NCBI GenBank assembly: GCA_025356595.1 | Contig: JANXSQ010000254.1 | Span: 1-37,571, forward strand | DNA: 37,571 nt | Reading direction: 5' to 3' | Source of the DNA: Janthinobacterium sp. | GTDB taxonomy: Bacteria; Pseudomonadota; Gammaproteobacteria; Burkholderiales; Burkholderiaceae_D | Shown: positions 9,975-20,719 of the stretch, piece after piece | Position numbering within the stretch: the stretch's first letter is position 1 | Layout of the letters: every line of letters starts with the position of its first letter | Notes under the pieces: generated by a model | Told to the model about the DNA's origin: nothing | The model's database searches: none | What the model saw: the letters and a program-made list of their open reading frames with translations, nothing else | Translations under genes and position numbers: made by a program

Positions 9975-10892
9975 ATGCAACAACTTTCTCCAAACGGGCA
10001 ACAAGCAATTGACGAGATCGCCAGGCGCCACGGATTCGGCGTCGATGCGGTCTTGAGCATGCTTGAATCCGTCATCAACGGCAATGGCAGCATGGCGCAA
10101 TTCAACCATCCCGAATTTTCCGGCTCGGGCCAGTGGATGAGGGGCGGCATGACCATGGTCTCCGACATGTTCAACAACAACCTCAAAGGCCGCGTCGATG
10201 GACTGTGTTCGGAATTGGCGCGCCTGCTTGCAAATCAGCCGGATTTGATCAGGAGCGGCAGTTTTCAGTCGCAAAGCCAGGGCGGCCAGCATCAGAACAG
10301 CCAGGTCGGCCAACAAAGCCACAACGGCGGCGGCGCCCAGATGGCGGCGGCGAGCCTGTTCGTGCCGCCCGCGGCCGGCGCGGCGCATGACTGGTGGGGC
10401 CCGGACTTGCGTTGGCCCAACAGCACGGGCGCCCAAAACGGCATGCGCTACGCCTACTTCGCGCAGGCCCGCCGCCTGGCCATCGACTTGCATGGCAGGG
10501 TGACCATCTATGACACGCTGCAGCACCAGATCGGCGGCTTCTCGCAGCAGCAATCCGCCGGCGCCACGCTCAACTTTACCAGCCAATGCGGCCTGGTCGA
10601 CGTGAGCCGTCTGCCCATCATCTCAATCGACGGCGTGGCACCGACGGCCGGCAACACAAGCGGATTTGGCGATGCGCAGGGCGCCACGGCAAGCAACATG
10701 GCGACTGGATACGCGCCGGTTTCCGGCGCCGCCACGCCGCCCCTGGCCGCGCAGCAGCGCTTCGCCGGCCCGGGCGCGGGAGCCGAAGAGGTCTTCGCCA
10801 TGATCGAGAAACTGGCCGACCTGAGAAACCGGGAACTCCTCAGCGCGGAGGAATTCGTCACGAAGAAAACCGAGTTGTTGGCGCGGCTATAG
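9975..10892 (+). CDS. SHOCT-domain protein of the ATP-grasp cluster
   Basis: This 305-residue protein ends in a SHOCT domain (short C-terminal domain), seen as [18 protein letters not shown] followed by TKKTELL in the last 30 residues. The N-terminal 90 residues are helical ([19 protein letters not shown]). A Gln/Ser/Gly-rich linker spans about 96-118. The middle part contains [12 protein letters not shown] and a stretch around [16 protein letters not shown]. Function is unknown; SHOCT domains often sit at the end of proteins acting in oligomeric or membrane-linked assemblies. The start is supported by a GACAGGAAA ribosome-binding site. Its place between two transglutaminase genes suggests it is a partner or substrate of that system, which is an inference from position only. 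Confidence 0.75.
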   Translation: MQQLSPNGQQAIDEIARRHGFGVDAVLSMLESVINGNGSMAQFNHPEFSGSGQWMRGGMTMVSDMFNNNLKGRVDGLCSELARLLANQPDLIRSGSFQSQSQGGQHQNSQVGQQSHNGGGAQMAAASLFVPPAAGAAHDWWGPDLRWPNSTGAQNGMRYAYFAQARRLAIDLHGRVTIYDTLQHQIGGFSQQQSAGATLNFTSQCGLVDVSRLPIISIDGVAPTAGNTSGFGDAQGATASNMATGYAPVSGAATPPLAAQQRFAGPGAGAEEVFAMIEKLADLRNRELLSAEEFVTKKTELLARL

Positions 10893-10956
10893 CGGCGGCG
10901 CCACGCTCAAACCCCGCGGCGCGAGTCCGCAACCGCGATTTAACGAGGAATTTCCC

Positions 10957-11754
10957 ATGTGGTTACGTACGCATTGCATGCTGGCCTTCAGCGTGCCCAG
11001 TCCCACGCCCTTTATCCTGATGCTGCGTCCGCGCAGCGGTGCCCAGCAATGGGTGGCGCGTGAAAGCTACACCCTGAAGCCGAGCGTGCCGGTGGTGGAA
11101 TTCACCGATGTTTACGGCAACTTGTGCCAGCGCCTGATCGCGCCGCCCGGCGAATTTTTGATCCGCACGTCGGCCGACGTGATGACCACCGACGCGATCG
11201 ACGTGGCGCCGGGCGCCCCGTTCGACGAAGTGCAGAATCTGCCCGACTCGGTGCTGACCTATCTATTGCCCAGCCGCTATTGCGAAACCGAGCAGTTCTT
11301 CGTCATGGCCAAGGAGATCGTGCAAGACAGCGCGCCGGGATACGATCAGGTCGCCTGCATCGTCGCTTGGATTCAGCGTTCCGTGACATTCAATCCCGCC
11401 TCCGGCCACGCCTACATGTCCGCTGTCGAAGTGAACCAGCGGCGCGAGGGCGTCTGCCGCGATCTGGCCCATTTGGGCATCGCCGTATGCCGCGCCCTGT
11501 GCATTCCGGCGCGCATGGTGGTGGGGTATCTGCATGGACTGGAACCAATGGACTTGCACGCATGGTTCGAGGCCTATGTGGGCGGCCGCTGGTACACCTT
11601 CGACGCGACACAGCGGGAACCGCGCGGCGGGCGCGTGACTGTCGCGTATGGACACGACGCCGCCAACGTGGCGATCTTCAGTCAATTCGGTCCCTCGCTG
11701 CGCCCGACGGTGATGCACGTCGCCGTAGAACTGCTGGAGGCCGCGCCCGATTGA
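10957..11754 (+). CDS. Third transglutaminase-like protein
   Basis: This 265-residue protein has the transglutaminase-like triad at Cys167 ([10 protein letters not shown]), His201 ([10 protein letters not shown]) and Asp216 (YTFDATQ). The N-terminal 80 residues form the beta-rich entry domain, with [16 protein letters not shown] in place of the longer N-terminus of the other two paralogues. Members of this shorter branch are annotated as transglutaminase family proteins of unknown substrate. A GAGGAA precedes the ATG at the right distance. It is the last gene of the cluster. The next gene, catR, is convergent and starts a different functional block. With 2990 and 8909 this makes three intact catalytic triads within 9 kb. 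Confidence 0.85.
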   Translation: MWLRTHCMLAFSVPSPTPFILMLRPRSGAQQWVARESYTLKPSVPVVEFTDVYGNLCQRLIAPPGEFLIRTSADVMTTDAIDVAPGAPFDEVQNLPDSVLTYLLPSRYCETEQFFVMAKEIVQDSAPGYDQVACIVAWIQRSVTFNPASGHAYMSAVEVNQRREGVCRDLAHLGIAVCRALCIPARMVVGYLHGLEPMDLHAWFEAYVGGRWYTFDATQREPRGGRVTVAYGHDAANVAIFSQFGPSLRPTVMHVAVELLEAAPD

Positions 11755-11988
11755 CGAGCGCGCCACCAGCGAGCCTCGCCTCCATGCCCCCTTCACGATC
11801 CCTGCCCGGTTAGAAGCGGAAAAAAAAGCGCGGCCGGGGGCGGACAACAAGTGGCCAACATTGACGAAGAACAGATCGTCCCGACTCTGTCTCAGCTCGC
11901 GCAAGGCCAGGAGCACGTGCAGCGAAAGCCATCGCCGCCCACGCACCCGTCGAGCGAGCAATGCCCGCCTCCCAGCGAACGCGGCGCG

Positions 11989-12903
11989 TTACAAGGTCTC
12001 GCGCACATGCGCGATACCCGCCGCCGTATAAATCTCGTAGATCATCGCCAACATGTTCTGCAACTCCTCCGACTTGTCCATCTTACGCACGCTGAACATC
12101 ACCGGCGACACGGCGTGGTGGTCGGCCACGCGGCGATAGACCACGTCGTCACGCTTCATCCCCTGCACGCTTTCCGGCACGATGGCCACGCCCTGTCCGG
12201 CCGCCACCAGACCGATGGCGATCTGCAACTCGCGCACCTCCAGCACCTGTTGCGGCGTCAGCGCGCGCTCGCTGAAGGCCGCCAGCACCTGATCGGCGAA
12301 ACTGGGGCGCGGCGCCTTCGGATAAATGATCAGCGTTTCCGCCTGCAGATCCACCAGCCTGATCGCGTCGCTCGAGGCGCTGCGGGGATGGCCGCTGGGC
12401 AGCGCCACCACCAGGCGCTCCTCGCGCAGGACGATGCGGCGGATGTTGGGATCCTCGCTCTTCACGCGTCCGAAGCCGACATCGATCACGCCGTCTTTCA
12501 GGGCGCGGATCTGCTCCATGGTGGTCAGCTCGTGGAAGCTCACCGCGACCGTCGTGTAACGCTCGCGGAAACGCCGCACGATTTCCGGCAGCAGGCCGTA
12601 CAGCGTGGACGCCACGAAGCCGATCGACAGCGTGCGCTCGATCTTGCCCACCCTTTGCGTCATGGTCTTCAGTTCGGCGGCCTTGGCCAGCAAATCCTGC
12701 GCGTGGATGTGGAAGAAGCGCCCCGCCTCGGTCAGGCGCAGCGGCCGGCTGGACTTTTCAATCAGGACCACGCCCAGTTCTTCCTCCAGTTGCTGGATCT
12801 GGCGGCTGAGCGGCGGCTGGGCGATAAACAGCCGCTTGGCCGCACGCGTGAAATTCTTCTCGTCGGCGACGGCGACGAAGTAACGCAAATGACGCAATTC
12901 CAT
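11989..12903 (-). CDS. catR: LysR-type regulator of catechol/benzoate degradation
   Basis: This 304-residue protein has a winged helix-turn-helix at residues 1-60 (MELRHLRYFVAVADEKNFTR, then LFIAQPPLSRQIQQLEEELG) and a periplasmic-binding-protein-like effector domain from about 90. It closely resembles CatR/CatM/BenM, which respond to cis,cis-muconate (BenM also to benzoate) and activate divergent cat or ben operons. It is transcribed away from catB. The ATG at 12903 was preferred over 12909 because AAAGG lies 7 bases before it but only 1 base before the other. The operator half-sites at 12908-12934 cover this ribosome-binding site, so the regulator probably represses itself. It is the only LysR gene in the window and may serve both the cat and ben functions. 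Confidence 0.88.
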   Translation of the reverse strand: MELRHLRYFVAVADEKNFTRAAKRLFIAQPPLSRQIQQLEEELGVVLIEKSSRPLRLTEAGRFFHIHAQDLLAKAAELKTMTQRVGKIERTLSIGFVASTLYGLLPEIVRRFRERYTTVAVSFHELTTMEQIRALKDGVIDVGFGRVKSEDPNIRRIVLREERLVVALPSGHPRSASSDAIRLVDLQAETLIIYPKAPRPSFADQVLAAFSERALTPQQVLEVRELQIAIGLVAAGQGVAIVPESVQGMKRDDVVYRRVADHHAVSPVMFSVRKMDKSEELQNMLAMIYEIYTAAGIAHVRETL

Positions 12904-12907
12904 ACTC

Positions 12908-12934
12908 ATACCTTTCGGGTATCCAAACCATACC
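12908..12934. promoter_or_regulatory. CatR/BenM-type operator, three half-sites
   Basis: ATACC (12908-12912), GGTAT (12918-12922) and ATACC (12930-12934) form two interleaved dyads with spacers of 5 and 7 bases. The first dyad fits the ATAC-N7-GTAT site known for BenM and CatM. It covers the catR ribosome-binding site and lies about 84-98 bases upstream of catB. Binding by CatR is inferred. Confidence 0.65.
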
Positions 12935-13005
12935 AACTCAGTGTTGGACTGGCATATCTGGGTGGCATATCGTGTTCCTACCCGAACCAATTATACAAAT
13001 TAAAT
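12935..13005 (+). promoter_or_regulatory. catB promoter region
   Basis: Two copies of GGCATATC (12951-12958 and 12964-12971) lie 13 bases apart between the operator and catB. A TATACA at 12992-12997 could be a -10 box, which would place the transcript start only a few bases before the catB ATG. No clear -35 is seen, as is usual at LysR-activated promoters, and no Shine-Dalgarno sequence precedes the ATG. Confidence 0.35.
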
Positions 13006-14115
13006 ATGATTCAGCATATACAGGTCATTCTGGCGGACGTGCCGACGATACGTCCCCACAAGCTCTCCGTGGCCACCATGCATACCCAGACCCTGGTGCT
13101 GGTGCGCATACTCTGCGCCGACGGCATCGAAGGCTGGGGCGAAGCGACCACGATCGGCGGCCTCAATTACGGCGGCGAGAGTCCTGAAAGCATCAAGGCC
13201 AACATCGACGCCCACATCGCGCCGCTGCTGCTCGGCATGAAGGCCGGCGAGGTGGCGATGGCGATGGCGAAACTGCGCAAGACCATCCAGGGCAACCGTT
13301 TCGCCAAGTGCGCGATCGAAACCGCCCTGCTCGACGCGCAGGCGCGCCGGCTGGGCGTGCCGCTGAGCGAATTGCTGGGCGGCCGGGTGCGCGAGACTTT
13401 GCCGGTGGCCTGGACCCTGGCCAGCGGCGACACGGCCCAGGATATCGCCGAGGCCGAGCACATGCTTGAGTTGCGCCGCCACCGCATCTTCAAACTCAAG
13501 ATCGGCGCCCGGGCGGTGGATGAGGACGTGCGCCACGTGCTGGCCATCAAGAAGGCGCTGGGCGACGCCGTCAGCGTGCGGGTCGACGTCAACCAGGCCT
13601 GGAGCGAACTCGAGGCGATGCGCGGCATCGCCGCGCTGGAGGCCGGCGGCATCGACCTGATCGAACAGCCCGTCCGTGGCGGCAACGTGGCCGCGATGGC
13701 CCGCCTGGCCGAGCGTTTCTCGGTGGCGCTGATGGCCGACGAGGCGCTGCACGGCCCGCTTGACGCCTACGCGCTGGCCAAGGCCGCCGCCGCCGACGTG
13801 TTCGCCGTCAAGATCACCCAGTCGGGCGGACTGCTGCCGGCCGCCCAGGTGGCGGTGGTGGCGCAGTTGGCCGGCATCGACCTATACGGCGGCACGATGC
13901 TGGAAGGCAGCGTCGGCACGGCGGCGTCGGCCCAGTTGTTTTCCACTTTTGGTGATCTGGCCTTCGGCACGGAGTTGTTCGGCCCGCTGCTGCTGACGCA
14001 GGAAGTGCTGCGCGAGCCGCTGGTGTACCGCGACTTCATGCTGGAGCTACCCCAGGGACCGGGCTTGGGCGTCGACATCGACATGGACAGACTCAAACAT
14101 TTGCAACGTCAATAA
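13006..14115 (+). CDS. catB: Muconate cycloisomerase
   Basis: This 369-residue enolase-superfamily enzyme converts cis,cis-muconate to (+)-muconolactone, the second step of the catechol branch. The catalytic K-x-K is seen at Lys163/Lys165 (FKLKIGA). Metal ligands are Asp194 (VDVNQAW), Glu220 (IEQPV) and Asp245 (MADEA). Lys269 (VFAVKITQSGG) and Glu323 (FGTELFGP) complete the active site by comparison with the Pseudomonas enzyme. Length fits the family (about 370). The ATG at 13006 starts MIQHIQVILADVPTIRPHKL, the conserved N-terminus, although the same frame is open far upstream through the antisense of catR. It lies 15 bases before catC and is divergent from catR. There is no visible ribosome-binding site. 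Confidence 0.95.
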   Translation: MIQHIQVILADVPTIRPHKLSVATMHTQTLVLVRILCADGIEGWGEATTIGGLNYGGESPESIKANIDAHIAPLLLGMKAGEVAMAMAKLRKTIQGNRFAKCAIETALLDAQARRLGVPLSELLGGRVRETLPVAWTLASGDTAQDIAEAEHMLELRRHRIFKLKIGARAVDEDVRHVLAIKKALGDAVSVRVDVNQAWSELEAMRGIAALEAGGIDLIEQPVRGGNVAAMARLAERFSVALMADEALHGPLDAYALAKAAAADVFAVKITQSGGLLPAAQVAVVAQLAGIDLYGGTMLEGSVGTAASAQLFSTFGDLAFGTELFGPLLLTQEVLREPLVYRDFMLELPQGPGLGVDIDMDRLKHLQRQ

Positions 14116-14130
14116 ATCCAGGAGAGCAGC

Positions 14131-14421
14131 ATGTTATTTCACGTACGAATGGACGTCGAACTCCCGCCGGCGATGCCGGAAGCGCAGGCCGGCGCATTGA
14201 AGCAGCGCGAGCGCGAACTGGCGCAAGCCTTGCAGCGCAGCGGCAAATGGCGCCACTTGTGGCGCATCGCCGGGCAGTACGCCAACGTCAGCGTGTTCGA
14301 CGTCGCCAGCGTGGACGAACTGCATGCCTTGCTGACCTCGCTGCCGCTGTTCCCCTACATGCGCATCGCCGTGATGCCGCTGTGCCGCCACCCGTCCTCG
14401 GCGCGCGAGGACGACGCCTGA
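14131..14421 (+). CDS. catC: Muconolactone delta-isomerase
   Basis: This 96-residue protein matches the full length of CatC, the small decameric isomerase that turns muconolactone into 3-oxoadipate enol-lactone. The family opening MLFHVRMDVELP is present, as are the central WRHLWRIAGQYANVSVFDV-like segment and the C-terminal LPLFPYMRIAVMPLCRHPS. AGGAGAG lies 5-6 bases before the ATG. It sits between catB and catA in the same direction with short gaps and belongs to the same operon. Confidence 0.95.
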   Translation: MLFHVRMDVELPPAMPEAQAGALKQRERELAQALQRSGKWRHLWRIAGQYANVSVFDVASVDELHALLTSLPLFPYMRIAVMPLCRHPSSAREDDA

Positions 14422-14485
14422 GCTTCATCTATAAGCAAGCCCGAACACCAAGCCAACACCCCCACCCACACCGAAGGAGACTAGC

Positions 14486-15406
14486 ATGACCCACAATGAA
14501 ATCGATACCCTGGCGAAGACTTGGATCATTGACACTGCAACCGGCCCCGTCAACCCGCGCGTACAGCAAATCGTGCTGCGCCTGGTGAGCGATCTGTGCA
14601 AGAGCATCGAAGACCTCGACATCCAGCCCAGCGAGTTCTGGAAGGGCCTGGAATATCTGAGCGAGGCGGGCGGGCGCAATGAGCTGGGTCTGCTGGCGCC
14701 GGGCCTGGGCCTGGAGCGTTTCCTCGACATCCGCGCCGACGAAGCGGAAGCGCGCGCCGGCCTGGCCGGCGGCACGCCGCGCACCATCGAAGGCCCGTTG
14801 TACGTGGCCGGCGCGCCGGTCAGCCAGGGCTACGCCCGCCTCGACGACGGCAGCGAGAGCGCCGGCGCCGAGGTGCTGTTCATGCAAGGCACGGTGCGCG
14901 ATCAGCGCGGCCGGCCGCTGCCGGGCGCGCAGGTCGAGGTATGGCATTGCAATCTGCTGGGCAATTACTCCTTCTTCGACAAGAGCCAGTCGCACTTCAA
15001 CCTGCGCCGCACCATCATCGCCGACGCCGAGGGGCGCTATCAATTGCGCAGCATCCTGCCGGTCGGTTACTCCTGTCCGCCGGACGGCACCACCCAGCGC
15101 CTGCTGGACCAGTTGGGCCGCCACGGCCACCGTCCGGCCCACATCCACTTCTTCATCAGCGCCGCCGGCCAACGCAAACTGACCACCCAGATCAACATCG
15201 ACGGCGACGCCTACCTGTGGGACGACTTCGCCTTCGCCAGCCGCGAAGGCCTGGTGCCCGCCGTGCGCCGGGTGACATCCGAGCAGGCCATCGCGGCCCG
15301 CGGTCTGCAGGCGCCCTTCGCCGAGATCGATTTCGACTTCAGCCTGCATGCCGACATCCCCACCGCGCCGGCCAGCGTGGTCGAGCGCAGCCGCGCCGGC
15401 GCCTGA
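14486..15406 (+). CDS. catA: Catechol 1,2-dioxygenase
   Basis: This 306-residue intradiol dioxygenase opens the ring of catechol to cis,cis-muconate using non-haem Fe(III). The four iron ligands are visible: Tyr161 (LLGNYSFFD), Tyr195 ([11 protein letters not shown]), His219 and His221 (RPAHIHFF). The N-terminal helical dimer/lipid-binding domain covers residues 1-100, followed by the beta-sandwich core. The length matches CatA (about 300-311). AAGGAGA stands 7 bases before the ATG. It is followed by benA after 11 bases, so the ring-cleavage enzyme and the benzoate dioxygenase that supplies its substrate are made from one message. Confidence 0.95.
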   Translation: MTHNEIDTLAKTWIIDTATGPVNPRVQQIVLRLVSDLCKSIEDLDIQPSEFWKGLEYLSEAGGRNELGLLAPGLGLERFLDIRADEAEARAGLAGGTPRTIEGPLYVAGAPVSQGYARLDDGSESAGAEVLFMQGTVRDQRGRPLPGAQVEVWHCNLLGNYSFFDKSQSHFNLRRTIIADAEGRYQLRSILPVGYSCPPDGTTQRLLDQLGRHGHRPAHIHFFISAAGQRKLTTQINIDGDAYLWDDFAFASREGLVPAVRRVTSEQAIAARGLQAPFAEIDFDFSLHADIPTAPASVVERSRAGA

Positions 15407-15417
15407 GGAGTCCGATC

Positions 15418-16788
15418 ATGATTCCCATCCATCCCGTGAAGCAGCCCGGCCCGGGCAGCCTGGACGATTTCCTGGTCGAGGACCACGAGCGCGGCGACTA
15501 CCGCCTGCACCGCAGCGCCTTCACCGACCCGGCCCTGTTCGAACTGGAGATGAAGCATATCTTCGAGGGCAACTGGATCTACCTGGCCCACGAAAGCCAG
15601 CTCGCCAACAACAACGACTACTACAGCACGCACATCGGCCGCCAGCCGGTGTTCATCGCGCGCAACCGCCAGGGCGAGCTGAACGCCTTCATCAACGCCT
15701 GCACCCACCGTGGCGCCCAGCTGTGCCGCAACAAGCGCGGCAACAAGGCCACCTACACCTGCCCCTTCCACGGCTGGACCTTCAACAACAGCGGCAAGCT
15801 GCTCAAGGTGAAGGACCCGGAGGGCGCCGGCTATCCGGACTGCTTCAACAAGGAGGGTTCGCACGACTTGAAGAAAGTGGCACGTTTTGAAAACTACAAG
15901 GGCTTCCTGTTCGGCAGCCTGAACCCGGACGTGCTGCCGCTGGAGGAATTCCTCGGCGAGGCCGGCAAGATCATCGACATGATCGTCAACCAGTCGGCCG
16001 ACGGGCTGGAGGTGCTGCGCGGCGCGTCCACCTACACCTTCGACGGCAACTGGAAGCTGCAGGCCGAAAACGGCGCCGACGGCTACCACGTCTCGGCGGT
16101 GCACTGGAACTACGCGGCCACCACCAACCGCCGCAAGGACCAGGGCGAAACGCGCACCGACACCATCCGCGCCATGGATGCGGGCGGCTGGGGCAAGCAA
16201 GGCGGCGGTTTCTACGCCTTCAAGCACGGCCACCTGCTGCTGTGGACCCAATGGGCCAATCCCCAGGATCGCCCCAACTATGGCCGCCGCGAGGAATTCG
16301 CGCAGCAGTTCGGCGCCGCCACGGCCGACTGGATGATCGAGCGCTCGCGCAATCTGTGCCTGTATCCGAACGTCTACCTGATGGACCAGTTCGGGTCGCA
16401 GATCCGCCTGCTGCGCCCGATCTCGGTCGACAAGACCGAGGTGACCATCTACTGCATCGCGCCCAAGGGAGAGCCCGACGAAGCGCGCGCGCGGCGGATT
16501 CGCCAGTATGAGGATTTTTTCAACGTCAGCGGCATGGCCACGCCGGACGATCTGGAAGAGTTCCGCGCCTGCCAGCAAGGCTACGCGGCCAGCGCGCTGG
16601 AATGGAACGACATGTGCCGCGGCGCGCGCCACTGGGTGGACGGCGCCGACGGCGCGGCGCGCGAGATCGGCCTGCGGCCGCTCATGAGCGGAGTCAAGAC
16701 CGAGGACGAGGGGCTGTACACCATCCAGCACCGCTATTGGCTGGAAGTGATGAAGCAGGCCGTCGCCAAGGAAGGGGAAGCGGCATGA
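15418..16788 (+). CDS. benA: Benzoate 1,2-dioxygenase, large (alpha) subunit
   Basis: This 456-residue Rieske oxygenase alpha subunit hydroxylates benzoate to its cis-1,2-dihydrodiol. The Rieske [2Fe-2S] ligands are Cys95 and His97 (ACTHRGA), then Cys115 and His118 (CPFHGW). The mononuclear iron site is His224 and His229 with bridging-region Asp221 ([11 protein letters not shown]). The sequence and the following benB, benC and benD genes identify it as BenA rather than a toluate or anthranilate enzyme, though a broader substrate range cannot be excluded. The ATG at 15418 has GAGGAG 8 bases upstream, overlapping the end of catA. The longer open frame running back into catA is not the gene. Confidence 0.93.
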   Translation: MIPIHPVKQPGPGSLDDFLVEDHERGDYRLHRSAFTDPALFELEMKHIFEGNWIYLAHESQLANNNDYYSTHIGRQPVFIARNRQGELNAFINACTHRGAQLCRNKRGNKATYTCPFHGWTFNNSGKLLKVKDPEGAGYPDCFNKEGSHDLKKVARFENYKGFLFGSLNPDVLPLEEFLGEAGKIIDMIVNQSADGLEVLRGASTYTFDGNWKLQAENGADGYHVSAVHWNYAATTNRRKDQGETRTDTIRAMDAGGWGKQGGGFYAFKHGHLLLWTQWANPQDRPNYGRREEFAQQFGAATADWMIERSRNLCLYPNVYLMDQFGSQIRLLRPISVDKTEVTIYCIAPKGEPDEARARRIRQYEDFFNVSGMATPDDLEEFRACQQGYAASALEWNDMCRGARHWVDGADGAAREIGLRPLMSGVKTEDEGLYTIQHRYWLEVMKQAVAKEGEAA

Positions 16789-17276
16789 CGAACATCGACA
16801 TCGGCGCCGTGTGCGCCTTCCTCTACCGCGAAAACCGCTGCCTGGACGACCAGCGGTGGGACGACTGGCTGGCCTGCTACCACCCCGAAGTGCAGTACTG
16901 GATGCCGGCCTGGGACGACGACGATACCCTGATCAGCGATCCGCAGCGCGAAATCTCGCTGATCTACTATCCGACCCGGCAGGGCCTGGAGGACCGCGTG
17001 TTCCGCATCAAGACCGAACGTTCCAGCGCCACCATGCCCGATACGCGCACCAGCCACAACATCTCCAACGTGGAGATTGAGGGGCAGGACGGCGAAATGC
17101 TCACCGTGCGCTTCAACTGGCACACGCTGAGCCACCGCTACAAGGGCGATCACAGCTACTTCGGCATGATGCGCTACGTGATCGATTTTTCCGGTCCTCG
17201 CCCGCTGATCAGAAACAAGTACGTCGTGCTCAAGAACGACTACATCAACCAAGTCATCGACATATACCACCTTTAA
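16785..17276 (+). CDS. benB: Benzoate 1,2-dioxygenase, small (beta) subunit
   Basis: This 163-residue beta subunit has the NTF2-like fold of ring-hydroxylating dioxygenases. Recognisable segments are [47 protein letters not shown] and the C-terminal [20 protein letters not shown]. It has no cofactor ligands of its own and builds the alpha3-beta3 hexamer with BenA. Its ATG overlaps the benA stop by 4 bases (ATGA), so equal production by coupled translation is likely. Length is normal for the family. Confidence 0.94.
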   Translation: MTNIDIGAVCAFLYRENRCLDDQRWDDWLACYHPEVQYWMPAWDDDDTLISDPQREISLIYYPTRQGLEDRVFRIKTERSSATMPDTRTSHNISNVEIEGQDGEMLTVRFNWHTLSHRYKGDHSYFGMMRYVIDFSGPRPLIRNKYVVLKNDYINQVIDIYHL

Positions 17277-17302
17277 GCGTGGTCTTACGATTCAGGAGAT
17301 AG

Positions 17303-19107
<1,805 letters not shown>

Positions 19108-19134
19108 AGCGACAATCCAAAGGGAGAACAAAGC

Positions 19135-19923
19135 ATGCCCATCGCACGCGTCAACGATATCGACATCCACTACCGGACGGACGGGCGGCGCGACCGTCCC
19201 TGCCTGATGTTTTCCAATTCGCTGGGCACCGACCTGCGCATGTGGCAGGCGCAGGCGGAAGCCTTCAGCGCCGATTTCCACGTGATCCGCTATGACACCC
19301 GCGGCCATGGCCGCTCGGCCAGCCCGCCCGGGCCATACAGCCTGCCCCAGTTGGGCCAGGATGCGCTGGCGCTGCTGGATTTTCTGGAGATCGAGCGGAC
19401 GCATTTCTGCGGCCTGTCCATGGGCGGCGTGATCGCGCAGTGGCTGGGGATCCACGCGCCGCAGCGCATCGGCAAGCTGGTGATCGCCAACTCGGCAGCC
19501 CGCGTCGGAACGGAGCAAGGCTGGCGCGAGCGGGCTGCCCTCGCCCGCTCGGCGGGATTGGACGGCATCGCCGCCGGCGCCGCCGCGCGCTGGTTCGGCG
19601 CCGATTTCGCGGCGCGCCAGCCGGAGCGGGTCGAAGACATGCTGGCCACGCTGCGCGGCGGCAGCGCGGAAGGTTACGCGGCCTGCTGCGACGCGCTGGC
19701 CGGGGCCGACCTGCGCCAGGACATCCAGGCGATCCCGAACCCTACCCTGATCGTCGTCGGCGCCATTGATCCCGTGACGACGGCCGTCGACGCCGCCCTG
19801 ATGCAGGGACAGATCCGCGCGGCGCGAACGGTAACGCTGCCGGCCTCGCACCTGTCCAGCGTCGAAGCGGCGGCGGCGTTCAACCAGGCGCTGCGTCAAT
19901 TCCTGAACGCAGACCAGACTTGA
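19135..19923 (+). CDS. catD: 3-oxoadipate enol-lactonase
   Basis: This 262-residue alpha/beta hydrolase opens 3-oxoadipate enol-lactone to 3-oxoadipate. The nucleophile is Ser95 in GLSMGG, the acid Asp212 in GAIDPVT and the histidine His239 in PASHLSS. YDTRGHGRS at 53-61 is the family's oxyanion-loop region. PcaD and CatD are not separable by sequence alone. The name catD is used because the gene ends the cat/ben run. AAAGGGAGAA precedes the ATG. The 127-base gap after it contains a separate regulatory dyad and is the largest gap inside the pathway block. Confidence 0.9.
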   Translation: MPIARVNDIDIHYRTDGRRDRPCLMFSNSLGTDLRMWQAQAEAFSADFHVIRYDTRGHGRSASPPGPYSLPQLGQDALALLDFLEIERTHFCGLSMGGVIAQWLGIHAPQRIGKLVIANSAARVGTEQGWRERAALARSAGLDGIAAGAAARWFGADFAARQPERVEDMLATLRGGSAEGYAACCDALAGADLRQDIQAIPNPTLIVVGAIDPVTTAVDAALMQGQIRAARTVTLPASHLSSVEAAAAFNQALRQFLNADQT

Positions 19924-19926
19924 TTT

Positions 19927-19960
19927 GTTCCATAAACGGTCCGGTGTACGTTTATCGCGC
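19927..19960. promoter_or_regulatory. PcaR-like inverted repeat upstream of catI
   Basis: ATAAACG (19932-19938) and CGTTTAT (19949-19955) form a 7-bp-arm dyad with a 10-base spacer. Each half, read outward-in (19927-19941 on plus, 19946-19960 on minus), matches 11 of 15 bases of the PcaR box as I recall it, GTTCGATAATCGCAC. An IclR-type regulator site for catIJF is therefore likely. A role as a catD terminator stem is a weaker alternative. Confidence 0.45.
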
Positions 19961-20050
19961 ACCAACCACATCCAGAAACTGCGGCGTCAAGCCGCCATGA
20001 CGCGCCCCATCGCCGCCAGCGGCCGAGCAGGCGCATAAAGAGAGAGCAAC

Positions 20051-20719
20051 GTGATTGATAAAATTTCCCCATCACTGCAAGCGGCCGTGGCCGATGTGCG
20101 CGACGGCGCCACGGTGATGATCGGTGGTTTCGGCAACGCCGGCATGCCGTCGGCGCTGATCGACGCCCTGATCGAGCAGGGCGCGCGCGAGCTCACCATC
20201 GTCAACAACAACGCCGGCAACGGCGACACCGGGCTGGCCGCCCTGCTCAAGGCCGGCCGGGTACGCAAGATCATCTGCTCCTTCCCGCGCCAGGCGGACT
20301 CGCATGTGTTCGACGCGCTCTACCACGCCGGAAAAATCGAGCTGGAATTGACCCCGCAGGGCAATCTGGCCGAGCGCATCCGCGCCGCCGGCGCCGGCAT
20401 CGGCGGCTTTTTCTCGCCCACCGGCTACGGCACGCTGCTGGCCGAGGGCAAGGAGACGCGCCTCATCAACGGCCGCCACTACGTGCTGGAAGCGCCCATC
20501 CACGCCGATTTCGCGCTGATCAAGGCGCTGCGCGGCGACCGCTGGGGCAATCTCGTGTACCGCAAAACGGCGCGCAACTTCGGCCCCATCATGGCCATGG
20601 CCGCCGCGTGCACCATCGCCCAGGTCAGCGAAGTGGTGGCGTTGGGGGAACTCGATCCGGAAGCGATCGTCACGCCGGGAATTTTCGTACAGCGCCTAGT
20701 GGCGCAAGGGAGTCTGTAA
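20051..20719 (+). CDS. catI: 3-oxoadipate CoA-transferase, subunit A
   Basis: This 222-residue family I CoA-transferase alpha subunit, together with the next gene product, moves CoA from succinyl-CoA to 3-oxoadipate. The signature GGFGNAGMPSALIDAL lies at 25-40 and the later SPTGYGTLLAEGKET is conserved. The start codon is GTG at 20051, giving MIDKISPSLQAAV, with AAAGAGAGAG about 7 bases upstream. The gene could equally be called pcaI. It is probably transcribed from its own promoter given the upstream dyad. Its stop overlaps the next start by one base (TAATG). Confidence 0.93.
   Translation: MIDKISPSLQAAVADVRDGATVMIGGFGNAGMPSALIDALIEQGARELTIVNNNAGNGDTGLAALLKAGRVRKIICSFPRQADSHVFDALYHAGKIELELTPQGNLAERIRAAGAGIGGFFSPTGYGTLLAEGKETRLINGRHYVLEAPIHADFALIKALRGDRWGNLVYRKTARNFGPIMAMAAACTIAQVSEVVALGELDPEAIVTPGIFVQRLVAQGSL

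Noticed and set aside
11851-13005. Upstream extension of the catB frame through catR
   Set aside because: The frame is open by chance opposite catR. CatB homologues begin at the ATG at 13006.
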